A DNA stretch of 64,000 bases, taken from Piper betle (Eukaryota > Streptophyta > Magnoliopsida > Piperales > Piperaceae). The position numbers and the translations under genes were made by a program. The notes beneath the pieces were generated by a model that saw only the letters and a list, made by a program, of their open reading frames with translations, was not told the origin of the DNA and made no database searches. Shown here in pieces: positions 1-10,990 of the stretch (positions are counted from its first letter, which is position 1; each line of letters begins with the position of its first letter). The stretch spans positions 33,684 through 97,683 of the forward strand of contig JAURVB010006542.1 of NCBI GenBank assembly GCA_033002965.1, given 5' to 3'.

Positions 1-780
1 TCCAAGGCAACTGTCCTTCACAAAACCAGACATGTTCTTCTTCTCCCAGCCTCAAGACCCCTCCTTTCTTTCACCTTGCTCCAATTCAGATGTTCCACGA
101 CCTCAGGCTGGCCTCAAAACAGTCAGGATTAGCCACCTTTGGACGTTGCATGGAGTATGGTCGTTCTCCCAACTTCTGCACTTCGCCGCCATGAATTCTA
201 GCGAGAAGGTCATCCGCTATGGACTGTTCCAGCAACCTGAACTGCTGTGATGGAACCCATGATGCTTTCGACGAAGCGCAACCGGTGTCTACCCATCTGA
301 ATCTTCCATTACAACATCTATTTCAGAGGAACTGCCATCACCATCGTCACCCCCTTGCAACTCCACCCATTCATAGCTACAATTCCGCCACCCACCGGAA
401 ACCAGGGACACGGTGAGCCATCCCTTCGGGCCCGCAACCAGTGTGGTCATCGAGGTTGTGAGGGGAAGCCTTGCAAACTCGTTTACAGTCACCCATCTTG
501 CCAAAAATTTGCACTCGTCGGCCATGGCAAAATTTCCGTTTAGTTTAGTTTTTTTATTGTTGATTTCAGACTTAATATCAAGCTTATTATCAATTAAAAG
601 AATATGCATGCAAGAAAATTAAGAAAAGGGACATAGGAAGGATACCCAAACAAGGAAGAAGCACCGGTAAGGAAGAAGAGAACTAGGCGGCTAAGGTGAG
701 GAAGGCCACACCAAAAATGACGTCCTCTTTCAAAATTTATAACAATGAAAATGACGGCTAGGGTATGTGAAAACATCCCT
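1..780. other. Unrecognised stretch with a possible degenerate minus-strand coding segment
   Basis: No feature could be firmly assigned. On the minus strand an open frame from 609 to 289 (106 codons) ends in an acidic, Gly/Ser-rich tail. Its part after the MADECKF motif reads like real but decayed coding sequence, and less clear coding-like sequence continues toward position 1. I do not recognise the family. It could be a transposon gag-like relic or an exon of a host gene running off the left edge. From 610 to 780 I see nothing. Confidence 0.25.
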
Positions 781-853
781 ACACCCGCATTTCATTTAAC
801 CGGGTAAATAATAAAATGGGTAAATAATTAACCGGGTAGAGAATATAACACAT

Positions 854-915
854 GCGGTCCTTCCCGGACCGCGTTTGGTCCTTCTTGAACTGCATTCGGT
901 CCTTCCTAGACCGCG

Positions 916-916
<1 letters not shown>
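854..916. repeat. GC-rich minisatellite, about three units of ~21 bp
   Basis: Three imperfect units built on GGTCCTTC follow one another. The first and last can fold as small hairpins, for example GCGGTCC-loop-GGACCGC at 854-872. The block abuts a long TA microsatellite. Confidence 0.5.

Positions 917-917
<1 letters not shown>

Positions 918-977
<60 letters not shown>
918..977. repeat. (TA)n microsatellite, about 30 units
   Basis: An uninterrupted run of TA dinucleotides. The minus-strand Ile/Tyr frame running through it is an artefact of the repeat. Confidence 0.95.
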
Positions 978-980
<3 letters not shown>

Positions 981-1009
981 TAGTCTTTACAGTCACAAAA
1001 TGAAAAAAA

Positions 1010-1233
1010 CAAAACCATCAACTGCATACTCTCATATCTACTGATAACTCAGTTTGCTAATGCATATTTAATGCTATCATTGAATACTTGGGTATACATG
1101 AACCCTCATAGCACGTGCACACGGCTGGCCTCGGCCCCGCCCACATGTTCTGAAAGCTGAACCGACTCGGACCACGGTCGAACCGACTGGCTAACGACTA
1201 TAAAACTTTGACTCGAGTCACAGGTTTTACAAT
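1010..1233 (-). mobile_element. 5' part of a ~2.9-kb LTR family member, inverted and truncated
   Basis: Read on the minus strand, this begins at 1233 with TGTAAAACCTGTG. It then follows the same order of words as the full copies at 24548, 33740 and 55226: GACTCGAGTCA, a CGGTTCGACCG-like block, then TGAGTTATCAG and TATGAGAGTATGCAG. Homology fades near 1010. It sits exactly at the exon 1 donor side of PR-4 copy A and so cuts that gene from any second exon. The other end and the target duplication are not visible. Confidence 0.7.
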
Positions 1234-1511
1234 TATCCTCAAGCGTAGGCTACACAAACCTTTGTCGGACAGTGCAACGGGGCCATAGAAGGCGGTCCAG
1301 CCATATTTCTTCCTCCAACTTAGCGGCTTTCCGGCATCCCACGTGGAGCAGTAAGCGGCAACTTTGTTCAAGTCCCAATTATTCTTGGCCAGATAATAGT
1401 AATTGTAGGTGGCCATCACATTAGAAGCTTCAAAACAATTCACATTGCCATTACTACAAGAAAAAATATAGAACATGATAGCAAGAAGACAACTAGAGAT
1501 ACACTCTTCAT
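1234..1511 (-). pseudogene. PR-4 (barwin domain) copy A, exon 1 only, broken
   Basis: This is the remains of exon 1 of a PR-4 protein. PR-4 proteins are secreted, pathogen-induced barwin-domain proteins that in some species bind chitin or have RNase activity. The start is taken at 1511, matching MKSVSLVVF in copies B and C. The signal-peptide region has an insertion with a stop and frame change. The barwin N-terminal part follows in another frame ([22 protein letters not shown], then [11 protein letters not shown]). The Cys of the conserved AFCGP motif is Tyr here, and the next Cys pair is scrambled. Exon 2 is absent because an inverted LTR fragment lies at the donor site. Clearly non-functional. 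Confidence 0.85.
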
Positions 1512-1567
1512 ATTGGCAAGCTTCAAATGATCTAAGAAACTTGGTGTGAATTGAAAGAGGTGTATAT

Positions 1568-2185
1568 TGGAATGGTAGGATAGTTAGGTATAAGGAAGGA
1601 AGCCATGGATTTATAGAAGGTTTGATGGTACTGCTTGTGCATGTTTGTGGCATACAAGATGACAAAGGGTGTTGTGTAGCTTACAAAGAGAACACCATTT
1701 GATTGGTGCTATTGAACGTAACCTTTAATGTTTTTACCGTTTGTAATATATGGAATTATTGGATGTTTTATTTGTAAAAGTTAATTTGCATGCTGTCATC
1801 CTTGCCTTAAAATTTTTTTCCAAAACATCAAAATATTTTTACTTGTCTTTATTAAGATAATACGATTATCAAATCCGAGTATGGTAATTCTTTAGTTTGA
1901 CAAATCCTTGAGTGATTAGTATGTCAACATCTTCTTCTTCTATTTTATCTCAGTATTCATGAAAGGATTAAAGATTTAAAACTCATTTTTGACTCAAAAA
2001 CTCTTTAAGTCGACTTTATTTCTTGATTTTCCAAGTGAAGTTCCGTGACTCATTCCCCACTTAGAAACATTGTGGTTGACTCACTAAGTCAAGTATAAAA
2101 ATTATTATAAACATTTTTTTTTAAAAAGTAAGTTCAATTAAATTAATACTCTAAAACAATAAAAATTATATATTTATCAATTTCA
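1568..2185 (-). repeat. PR-4 upstream repeat unit (promoter side of copy A)
   Basis: This segment lies 5' of PR-4 copy A on the minus strand. It contains a TATAAAT box (plus-strand 1609-1615, ATTTATA) and then about 550 bp of AT-rich flank carrying a TGGTTGACTCAC-type motif near 2070. The same unit recurs at 2196-2830, 23830-24470, 24476-28019 (interrupted) and 32400-32880, and in inverted form at 61000-61258. Confidence 0.7.
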
Positions 2186-2195
2186 AATGTTGAAG

Positions 2196-2830
2196 GGAGA
2201 GTTGGATTGGTGGGATAGGTATATATGGAAGGAAGTCATGGATTTATAGAAGGTTTGATGGCACTGTTTGTGCATGTTTGTGACATACAAGATGACAAAA
2301 GGTGTTGTGTAGCTTACAAGGAGACTACTATTGGATTGGTTCTATTGAAAGTTACCTTTCATGTTTTTACTGTTTGTAATTAATGGAATTATTGGATGGT
2401 TTATTTGCAAAAGTTAATTCGAATGTTGTCATTCTTGCCTTAAAAAGATTACTAAGGCATCAAAAAAATTTTAGTTGTTGTCTTTGCTAAGGTAATAAGA
2501 TTACCTACTGCAAGTAAGGTAATTGTTTAGTTGGACAAATCTTTTATTGATTAGCATGTCATCATCTTCTTCTTTTATTTTATCTTGGATTCAGGATAGG
2601 ACTAAAGATTCAAAACTCATTTTTGACTCAAAAACTCCCTAAATCGACTTTATTTCTTGATTTTCCGAGTCAAATTCCATCCACTAGAAACATCATGGTT
2701 GACTCACCAAGTTAAGTATAAAAATTATTATAATCATATTATTTTTATTTTAAGTAAGTTAAATTAAATTAATACTCTAAAATAATAAAAATTATATATT
2801 TATTAATTTCAAGTGTCGAAGAGAGAGTTT
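2196..2830 (-). repeat. Orphan PR-4 upstream repeat unit (no coding exon attached)
   Basis: A second tandem copy of the PR-4 5' flank, starting at TTGGATTGGTGGGATAGG and repeating the TATAAAT/CCATGG region and the flank beyond it. The coding exon that should follow on the minus strand is missing; the preceding unit begins instead. It ends in a short TA run. Confidence 0.7.
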
Positions 2831-2853
2831 TATATATATATATATATATATAT
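2830..2853. repeat. (TA)n microsatellite
   Basis: Short TA run at the distal end of the PR-4 upstream repeat. Confidence 0.9.
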
Positions 2854-2859
2854 TAAAGT

Positions 2860-4499
2860 TTTTGTTTGTTGGATTAAAATATTTGTATAAATAGCTCATA
2901 GTCGATTTGGAGTCAACTCTAAAATGAGTTTACAATTTACTCTAGCATGCTAATCTCGAGTCTGACTCCCAAATTTTTAATGTATGCAAAATTTAATTAT
3001 AATCCTTACTTTTTGTGTAAACCATATTTAATTTTGACAACCGGGAAATTTGAAAATATGTGATTATAATCATGATCATCTCACTTAAAAAATTAAGTAG
3101 ATTTTTAAAATTATGGACATAGATCCTTACGGTGGGATGTGAAGGCATTAGGGCTTAGATTAGAAGGATAACATAATCTTGGTCCTTAGGTCAATTTGAC
3201 GCATAAATTGAAACTATGTCATTTACCTACTTAATTCATTTACTCAATTTGACGCATATATTTGAAACTATAATAAACGATTAATTTTATTAAGTAATTT
3301 TTGTATTTTAAAACTGGACAACTACTTTGTGCAAAATAACTTCTTCCAAATACGATACACACATGCCACATGTCCTATTTCTCGTGTAACCTGGGGCGCA
3401 TGAGTAAACCTAAATATTTTTCATCAAAATAATTAATAGTAAAAATATTTTGCAGCACACCTTCCTTGACACATTGCAGCTATTTTTTATTTGTCCATTT
3501 ACTAATATTATAAGTCATAGAATATACTTACATTTTTTTCGAAGCTAGATCATACAATATATTAAGCAGATATTATATTGCTTACAACATTAATTATCAG
3601 TGTACAGTTTTGTTTGTCCTACATAAGCTTCACATTTCCTATCTCTACTGAGTTGACAAGGATATTTGGCAAGGTGTGGCTTGTGGATTTAGCTTTCAAA
3701 TTTTCATTTTTAGGCTGAAGGCTCCGGGAGTCAAACTTTATGGATAAGTCTTATTAACAAGATTTCTCAACCGAGTTGAGTAATAAAATATATTGAAATA
3801 TCATTATTTGTCTTATAGTTTAGTTAAATCATCATTTGAAAGAACAGTTTGTTAGTCTTAAAAAAGTAATATTTACTCATTTTATATTATCTTTTATGTG
3901 ATATATTAAAAAATTCGTATGAATGAATCTAAGTAAGCATTGAAATCGTTGCACTTCCTAGTTTGTTGAGTCAAATTTAAAAATCAAAATTTTAAACTAT
4001 AGTATTAAGTATTTATTTATGACTCATCAAACTTGTCTCTATGAAACCTAATCACATGAAATGGCCACCATGTACATTATTTTTGTTTGCACAAAAGGGC
4101 TTACATGGAATAAACAATGACCTTTCTCCCCCGTAATTTAGAAGTGCCGGACTTGATTTGGTAACATGATGGATTGGAGTTGACTTAGAATCGATTCGAC
4201 CAAGCCGACTTAGAGATTTATACTAATTTTTTAATCTAACAAGTAAAAAGACGTATCAAATTTGGAGATATTGTTTTCTTGGACATTTAGAATGAATAAA
4301 TATATATAATTTATTATATTTTTAAAAGATTGATTTAAGTAAATTAAAAAATTTCCAAAACCTTTTTAATTTGAATTAGAGGGAGTCGATGAGAGAAGGC
4401 ACTTATAAAATTTATTAATGGAGTTTGATTGGGAGTTGACTCGAAATACTTTTGGAGTTGAAAAATATTTTTTAAAGGCGGCAAAATGACCAAAAATAT
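2860..4499 (+). other. Intergenic 5' flank of UGT A, shared with the other UGT units
   Basis: No gene is seen. From about 2930 to 3720 the sequence matches the flank upstream of UGT B (33600-33739 joined to 36698-37310), a tandem flank copy (32890-33600) and, inverted, 60541-60960. Shared words include AAACTGGACAACTA, TTTGCAGCACACC and GAGTTGACAAGGATATTTGG. From about 3720 to 4490 the UGT A flank is unlike that of UGT B, so a rearrangement or insertion separates them here. Confidence 0.6.
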
Positions 4500-5129
4500 A
4501 TGAAAAGGGCCCTTGAATCACTCTCCCTTTCAACACCATTGATGGAGAAGCAAGCACAAGGAAGAGGTTGCAGGGTTGTTCTTGCTCCCTATCCCTTTCA
4601 AGGCCATGTGAATCCTATTCTTCAACTGGGCTTGGCCCTCTACCACCATGGCTTCTCCATCACCATCATCCACTCCACCTTCAACTCCCCAACCCCGTCT
4701 CAATACCCAAACTTTGATCTCAAGCCCATCTCCAATGGCTCATCTGAGCTGCAAGCTTGTATAGGCGATCCTCCTGGCTTTGCCCATGTCCTCAACAAGA
4801 GTTGTGAAGCTCCTTTTAGGAAGTATGTGTCTGAGTTGGTGGAAGGGACTGGGAAAGAAGAAAGGGTTGTCTGCATCATATCTCACATGTTTACTTATTA
4901 TACAAAGAGTGTTGCAGAAGAGCTTGGTGTTCCAAGGTTCATTTTCTGGACTGGTAGTGTCAACTCCTTCATGATCACCTCTGCAATTCCTCTTCTAAAC
5001 CAAAAGGGCTATCTTCCCTTAGCAGGTTCTTGCATCAATCTAATAGCTCTGTTTTTTTTCTTTTTTGGGTTAGATTTTGCTTGTTTCTGCTTGTTGGGTA
5101 CACATGTGTACTTCAATCAGAATATGTTT

Positions 5130-5255
5130 GAGCCACATTTAGCTCCACCAGGGAGCGACGCCAGTGGAGACACCGTGCATCTCCACCGTCGATTCTCAGG
5201 ATGATCGACGGTGGAGATGCACGGTGTCACTCCCGGGAAGAGCTAAAATTTTTTC
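5130..5255. mobile_element. Foldback MITE, Mutator-like by its 9-bp target duplication, in the UGT A intron
   Basis: A 126-bp insertion absent from the UGT B intron. It is flanked by a perfect 9-bp direct repeat, AATATGTTT (5121-5129 and 5256-5264). It is nearly one large hairpin: a perfect 25-bp stem (5169-5193 with 5204-5228) around a 10-nt loop, plus weaker outer inverted repeats (TTTAGCTC / GAGCTAAA). A 9-bp duplication is the habit of Mutator-like elements. It encodes nothing. Confidence 0.85.
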
Positions 5256-5369
5256 AATATGTTTCCAACATTAATATTAAAATAAATTTCTTTCAAAAAA
5301 AGAATTTTTGTTCTTTTGTTTGTTGGTTTGCTCGTTTGTGTTTGTTGTTTCCTTTAAAAACTTCAACCT

Positions 5370-5513
5370 AGCCGCTACGGCCGAGGGTGTCCAGATCCGG
5401 ATAGCCCTTAGCCTGGGCGTTCAGATTGTGACACCCTCGGTGTACGGGCAGCTGGATCTGACCACCATCCTGCCCGCCCTCTGCCTGGCTAGACCAGCTG
5501 GCTGCCAATGAAT
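5370..5513 (+). repeat. GC-rich inverted-repeat element in the UGT A intron
   Basis: A GC-rich island in an AT-rich intron, rich in GGCCGAGGGTGTCCAGAT and CTGCCAATGAATAAA words. It matches elements in the UGT B intron (38523-38725) and the UGT D intron (60105-60275 with 58795-58820), so it was present before the units duplicated. It is shorter and less symmetric than the UGT B copy. Probably an old MITE. Confidence 0.6.
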
Positions 5514-7165
5514 AAAAAATATTTTTTTTATTTTTTATTTTAATTTTGTATTTCATTATAAAACTAACCAATGATAGCTATTTCATTATAATTTTTTTTA
5601 TTTTTCTTGTAATTAATTTTAATTCTCCCACTTCGTTGTAATATTAAAAAATGCCCACCCTTCTTTGGCAAAAAACTCTTACAATAAATCATTCAAAGAA
5701 AAAATTAAAATTATTCTAATAAAAGAAAGGTTTAAAATATTCAAATTAAAGTGGAGTTGACTCGGAGGTGACCCCAAGCCTACTTAGTATCATCCATACA
5801 ATTTTTTCAGTTCACTAAATAAAAACTATGTGCGCTTTCTCAATTCAATGAATTGATCACTATGTCATCTATATTATTTAAAATATTAATTTAGTTAAAC
5901 AAAATAAAAATTTGTATGTTTTAATAAATTTCATTACTTGACTCTGGGAGTAAATCATAAAATCGAGTATGGAAGTTTTAAAACTTATGACTAGGACCGT
6001 ATGATCTCAAACTCAATTACTTGCTTTCCATTGCATAGATTTTTTTTAATCTTTTATTTTTAAAATTTTCTTAAAGTTCTTGAATGCTTTGGCAGATCCA
6101 CCATCAAAAGACCCAGTTGAAGAATTGCCTCCTTCAGAGTAAAGGACTTGCTAGACTTCAAAACAGCAGACCGAGAAGCATGGAATGAACTGGTAGACTT
6201 AACAATCAATCACTCCATTCATTCATCTGGCATTATGTGGAACACCTTTTAATTTCTTGAAGAAACAGCAATCATCAAAATCCAACAAGATTTTCGACTC
6301 CAACTCTTTACAGTTGCTCCCCTTCACCAACTTCACTCACCACTGCCGCAACAAAATAATATAAATGGCTTGCCTCACAAAAATACTGCAAGGTGCATTG
6401 GATGGTTGGACCAACAAGAAGCTAAATCAGGTATTTATGTCAGCTTTGGAAGCTTTACATCTATTACCAAATCCCAATTGTTGGAGATTTCAATTGGGTT
6501 TGTAAGATCGAAGATGCCATTTTTGTGGGTATTCAGGCCTGGCCTAGTCATTGGTGAAGACCATATCAAATTGCCAGATGAAATTGAGGAAGTAATAAGA
6601 TCAAAGAGAGGCTTTGTTGTCGATTGGGCACCACAGAGAGAAGTTTTGGCTCACCCAGCTGTGGGTGGATTCTGGACTCACTGTGGATGGAACTCTGTGA
6701 TGGAGAGCATATGTGAAGGGGTGCCCATGATTTGCACCCCGTGTTTTGGAGATCAAAATGCGAATGCCAGGTTAGTGAGCCATGTTTGGAAGGTTGGGAT
6801 TCAAATAGAAGAAGAGATTGAAAGTGGGGTGGTAGAGATGGCCATCAGGAAGTTGATGGTAGAGAGGGAAGGGGAGGAGTTGAAAGAAAGGATTGAGGCA
6901 TTGAAAGCGAAGGCACAACTTCATGTAAGAGGGGGAGATCCTTCTCATAACTCCTTCATTAAGTTTGTGCAATTCGTCACATCCACCACATGATGTGTGT
7001 AAGCTACAAGCCCACTTGTCTTCGTGATAATAGGATGATTCCTTGCACTGTCTTTGAGCTTACGATCGAATAAATTATATAAATAATACAAATTTAAATA
7101 TAAAATATGAAAAAAAGTAATAAATATTATTTTTATTATTAAAAATATATTTTTATATAATATCA

Positions 7166-9083
7166 CATATTCGAATCTTTTCAAATATAAAAAAAGTTGA
7201 ATAATATGAACTTATATCTGATTTGAACTAGTTAGGGTGTACATATTAGGTTTGAACATGAGTAGGCCTGGCAATGACCCAAGCTAGTAGTGGTAGTTTA
7301 CGAATTTTTCCACCATGAACTGTTATTATATCATTTACCACTTTTTTTATTGCTGGCCGCTACCAAGTTTTGACTATTTTGACTAGCGGTAAACGATTAA
7401 TAATTAATAAATTGTAATTCGAACAACACATAGTCTTTAACAATACACAAAACTTGTCGAGATCCAAAATTTGATTTCACTTCGACTGTAGATTTATATT
7501 AAAACAACTTTAAAATGATATAATAATATAAAATTTTAACCAAATATAATAATAATACTACTTCTCCATATTGATCAATATAATTATATTTTTATTTTAA
7601 AAAACAAATAAAATAGTAAATCGATAAATCAGTAAAATGATAAGGCTGTACATATTCGAATCTTTTCAAATATAAAAAAGTTGAATAATATGAACTTATA
7701 TCTGATTTGAACTAGTTAGGGTGTACATATTAGGTTTGAACATGAGTAGGTCTTGCAATGACCCAAGCTAGTAGTGGTAGTTTACGAATTTCTCCACCAT
7801 GAACTGTTATTATATCATTTACCACTTTTTTTATTGCTGGCCGCTACCAAGTTTTGACTATTTTGACTAGCGGTAAACGATTAATAATTAATAAATTGTA
7901 ATTCGAACAACACATAGTCTTTAACAATACACAACACTTGTCGAGATCCAAAATTTTATTTCACTTCGACCGTAGATTTTTATTAAAACAACTTTAAAAT
8001 GATATAATAATATAAAATTTAAACCAAATATAATAATAATACTACTTCACCATATTGGTCAATATAATTATATTTTTATTTTAAAAAATAAATAAAATAG
8101 TAAATCGATAAATCAGTAAAATGATAAGGGTGTACATATTCGAATCTTTTCAAATATAAAAAAAGTTGAATAATATGAACTTATATCTGATTTGAACTAG
8201 TTAGGGTGTACATATTAGGTTTGAACATGAGTAGGCCTTGCAATGACCCAAGCTAGTAGTGGTAGTTTACGAATTTTTCCACCATGAACTGTTATTATAT
8301 CATTTACCACTTTTTTTATTGCTGGCCGCTACCAAGTTTTGACTATTTTGACTAGCGGTAAACGATTAATAATTAATAAATTGTAATTCGAACAAGACAT
8401 AGTCTTTAACAATACACAACACTTGTCGAGATCCAAAATTTTATTTCACTTCGACTGTAGATTTATATTAAAACAACTTTAAAATGATATAATAATATAA
8501 AATTTAAACCAAATATAATAATAATACTACTTCACCATATTGATCAATATAATTATATTTTTATTTTAAAAAATAAATAAAATAGTAAATCGATAAATCA
8601 GTAAAATGATAAGGGTGTACATATTCGAATCTTTTCAAATATAAAAAAAGTTGAATAATATGAACTTATATCTGATTTGAACTAGTTAGGGTGTACATAT
8701 TAGGTTTGAACATGAGTAGGTCTTGCAATGACCCAAGCTAGTAGTGGTAGTTTACGAATTTCTCCACCAGGAACCGTTATTATATCATTTACCACTTTTT
8801 TTATTGCTGGCCGCTACGACTAGCGGTAAACAATTAATAATTAATAAATTGTAATTCGAACAACACATAGTCTTTAACAATACACAACACTTGTCAAGAT
8901 CCAAAATTTGATTTCACTTCGACTGTAGATTTATATTAAAACAACTTTAAAATGATATAATAATATAAAATTTTAACCAAATATAATAATACTACTACTT
9001 CTCCATAATGATCAATATAATTATATTTTTATTTTAAAAAATAAATAAAATAGTAAATCGATAAATCAATAAAATGATAAGGG
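7166..9083 (+). repeat. Tandem array, four copies of a ~485-bp unit
   Basis: Units start with CATATTCGAATC at 7166, 7651, 8134 and 8620 (periods about 485, 483 and 486). They are almost identical apart from scattered substitutions, and the fourth lacks about 20 bp near 8818. Each begins at the 3' flank of UGT A and includes CCCAAGCTAGTAGTGG and a CGATAAATCAGTAAAATG end. The same sequence is present once after UGT B (40500-41030) and once, inverted, beyond UGT D (53370-54020). The array is therefore a local amplification of UGT 3' flank. Confidence 0.95.
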
Positions 9084-9349
9084 CTTAAGATTCTACCACC
9101 ACCGTTTCAAAATGAAAATAATGTTGTTAAATTTACTACATTTTTTAATCAGTAAAAAAATATTTAACTATTTTGTTTCAATTTAATTCAAAAACAGCAA
9201 ACCGGCAGACCACTTGTAGCCCTACGATCTAGCATATCGCTTGGCCTGCCTCGGACTCGAGGTCGATTAATCTACAGAACATTATATTTTAAAAGATAAT
9301 CATGATCTCTTTTTCGCATAAGCCTCTTTAATTTTCATGGCTTCTCCCT

Positions 9350-9357
9350 TATAAATA
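9350..9357 (+). promoter_or_regulatory. TATA box of UGT F
   Basis: TATAAATA lies 61-68 bp before the UGT F ATG at 9418. The paralog UGT E keeps TATAAACA at the same distance, while UGT C reads TCTAAACA. Confidence 0.6.
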
Positions 9358-9417
9358 ACCAAGTTCTTCAACCTCATAAGTCCTAACCTTGGAAAACATA
9401 TTGCTTCTTGAGAATCA

Positions 9418-9792
9418 ATGGAACGGCAATCAAAAAGAAGAGGTTGCAGAGTGCTGCTTGCTCCATTTCCATTGCATGGCCATCTAAGTCCTATGCTTCA
9501 ACTGGGCATGGCTCTCTACAAAGGTGGCTTCTCCATCACCCTTGTATACTCGACCTTCAACTCTCCAAAACAACTCGGTGTTGGAAGAGGAAAGAAATAG
9601 TTGTATACTCGCCATCTAAGTCCTATCACCACTGCTGCTCAAGAACTCGGTGTCCAAGGTATATCTTATTCGCACTTAGTGTGAACTCCTTCCTCAAAAG
9701 GGTTATCTGCCCATCAAATGTATATGTTTGTGCTTGGCATTTTTTAGTTCATGATCTGTTTTCGTGTTGGGATGTCTTGCCTTGACAGAAAG
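9418..9792 (+). pseudogene. UGT F exon 1, internally deleted
   Basis: The start of an F-type UGT76-like gene (MERQSKRRGCRVLLAPFPLHGH). The catalytic His is in LHGH. After FNSPK the frame runs through a deletion to KQLGVGRGKK and a stop at 9598-9600. Compared with UGT E, most of the middle of exon 1, including the ISD-type catalytic Asp region, is missing. A scrambled piece (TACTCGCCATCTAAGTCC) and the tail (AACTCGGTGTCCAAGG, then GGGTTATCTGCCC) remain. The intron is then split by a gypsy element at 9793; exon 2 resumes at 15551. Confidence 0.85.
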
Positions 9793-10182
9793 TGGTAGGA
9801 GCTTCTTCTCCAAGCTCCACAACCAATTCCTTGCCCTTGGAAGGCTTGGAACTCTGCTTTGCTGGTGCCATCTTGAGGGTGAACTTCCTTGAAGAGAGGG
9901 GATGAAGAACAACAGCAAGAGGGATGGAAGAAGGGCTGCAATTTCAGCAACCAAAGAAGAAGAAGAAGAAGGAGAAGGAGAAGAGGGACGCCCTGATGTC
10001 TTGGGCTCCAAGAAAGGGGAGAGGGATGGAGCAATCTGGATTTGATTTTCAAAACAAAAGTTGTTACACAATTCTGTTACAGCCCCCTTTTGTAGGCATC
10101 TTCCCTAGTGAAATGACCCAAATGCCCCTACCCAATTACCCCTACTAACAACCCTACTCATCTACTAACAATATTCATAACA
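9793..10182 (-). repeat. 3' LTR of the gypsy element
   Basis: 390 bp, with TG...CA ends on either strand (TGGTAGG...CATAACA on the plus strand). It is near-identical to 14921-15322, including a GAA/AAG-rich stretch. It also carries the first ~26 codons of gag because the gag start lies in the LTR. Confidence 0.95.
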
Positions 10183-10200
10183 ATTCCCTCCCCATGAAAC
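10183..10200 (-). other. Polypurine tract of the gypsy element
   Basis: Read on the minus strand, CATGGGGAGGGAATTG directly abuts the 3' LTR, as expected for the plus-strand primer of reverse transcription. Confidence 0.8.
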
Positions 10201-10243
10201 ACAACCTTGCCCTCAAGGTTGCAAATACAACAAATTACAGACA

Positions 10244-10990
10244 TCAACTTTCCATTTGCGTTGCAGCTGGGAGAGATGTATGGACATGAACACCCGCAAC
10301 TACCGAAGCTTTCAATTGAGATATGTGGAAGACGTTGTGTATTTGAGAATCTGCTGGTAGCTGCAACTCATAAGCAACTTGACCAATGCGCTTGGTGATT
10401 GGAAAAGGACCATAAAAGCGAGCAGCTAGTTTGTTTGATCGCTTGGTTCTCAAGGAATTTTGTCGGTATGGCTGGAGTTTCAAATAGACTTGCTGCCCAA
10501 CCTGGAACTCAGCATCACGGCGCCGGAGATCATGGTAATGTTTCATCCTCAGCTGTGCCGCCGCTAAATTGTCCTTCAATTCCCTCAACAACTGATCTCT
10601 AGTCCTCAGCACCTCATCAACCTCTGCTGTCTTAGCTGTTCCGGGAATGTATGACAAAAGGGTGGGTGGCTGCATATTGTACACGGCTTCGAAAGGACTC
10701 ATTCGGATTGCAGATTGGAAGCTAGTATTGTAACAAAACTCAGTCCATGGCAGCCATTTAACCCAAGTATGAGGTCTATCTGCTGTAAAACATCTCAAAT
10801 ATTGCTCCAACACCTTGTTTATTGCTTCGGTTTGGCCATCGGTTTGAGGGTGATAGGCGGAGCTGTAGTTGAAGGCGACCCCTTGTAAGCTGAAAAGTTC
10901 CTTCCAAAAAGCACTAGTGAAGGTTGGATCCCTGTCACATACAATCGAAGCCGGCATTCCATGCAATTTGAAAATTTCATCAAAGAACAA
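10244..10990 (-). pseudogene. Gypsy integrase core and C-terminal part
   Basis: Third open segment of the broken gag-pol. It holds the second half of the integrase core (CDRDPTFTS, then SAYHPQTDGQTE with the catalytic Glu in the following NKVLEQYLR region). The C-terminal domain follows (YHDLRRRDAEFQVGQQVYLK, FYGPFPITKRIG, then FHISQLK), with a stop soon after. No chromodomain is visible in the ~30 residues left. The upstream frame (10819-12117) should run straight into this one; a T run short by one base near 11012 breaks the join. Confidence 0.9.

Larger units (their letters stand above)
4500..6993 (+). pseudogene. UGT A: UGT76-like glycosyltransferase, disrupted, two exons
   Basis: A family-1 (GT-B) UDP-glycosyltransferase; such enzymes transfer sugar from UDP-sugar to small molecules in the cytosol. 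Exon 1 is 4500-5025 (a better start is the ATG at 4542, MEKQAQGRG) and is open. The intron is 5026-6095 (GT-AG). Exon 2 is 6096-6993 and ends with a normal PSPG box (WAPQREVL...CFGDQ) and TGA. The catalytic His in QGH is kept, but the catalytic Asp of the ISD motif is His (ISHMFTYY). Exon 2 has a one-base contraction in CCTCCTTTCAGAG near 6134 and an in-frame TAA at 6250-6252 where UGT B has GAA. The intron also holds a foldback insertion and a GC-rich element. It is about 90% or more similar to UGT B by eye and dead by several independent lesions. Confidence 0.9.

Noticed and set aside
779..1027. Minus-strand frame with an Ile-Tyr repeat
   Set aside because: It is the translation of a TA microsatellite.
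1198..1665. Reading the PR-4 A frame as an EG45/expansin-like protein
   Set aside because: The words NNWDL, AYC and [11 protein letters not shown] in copies B and C, and HLTVNY in exon 2, are those of the barwin domain of PR-4 proteins.
7166..9083. CRISPR-like array from regular spacing
   Set aside because: The repeats are ~485 bp with no unique spacers, in plant DNA; this is ordinary tandem duplication.
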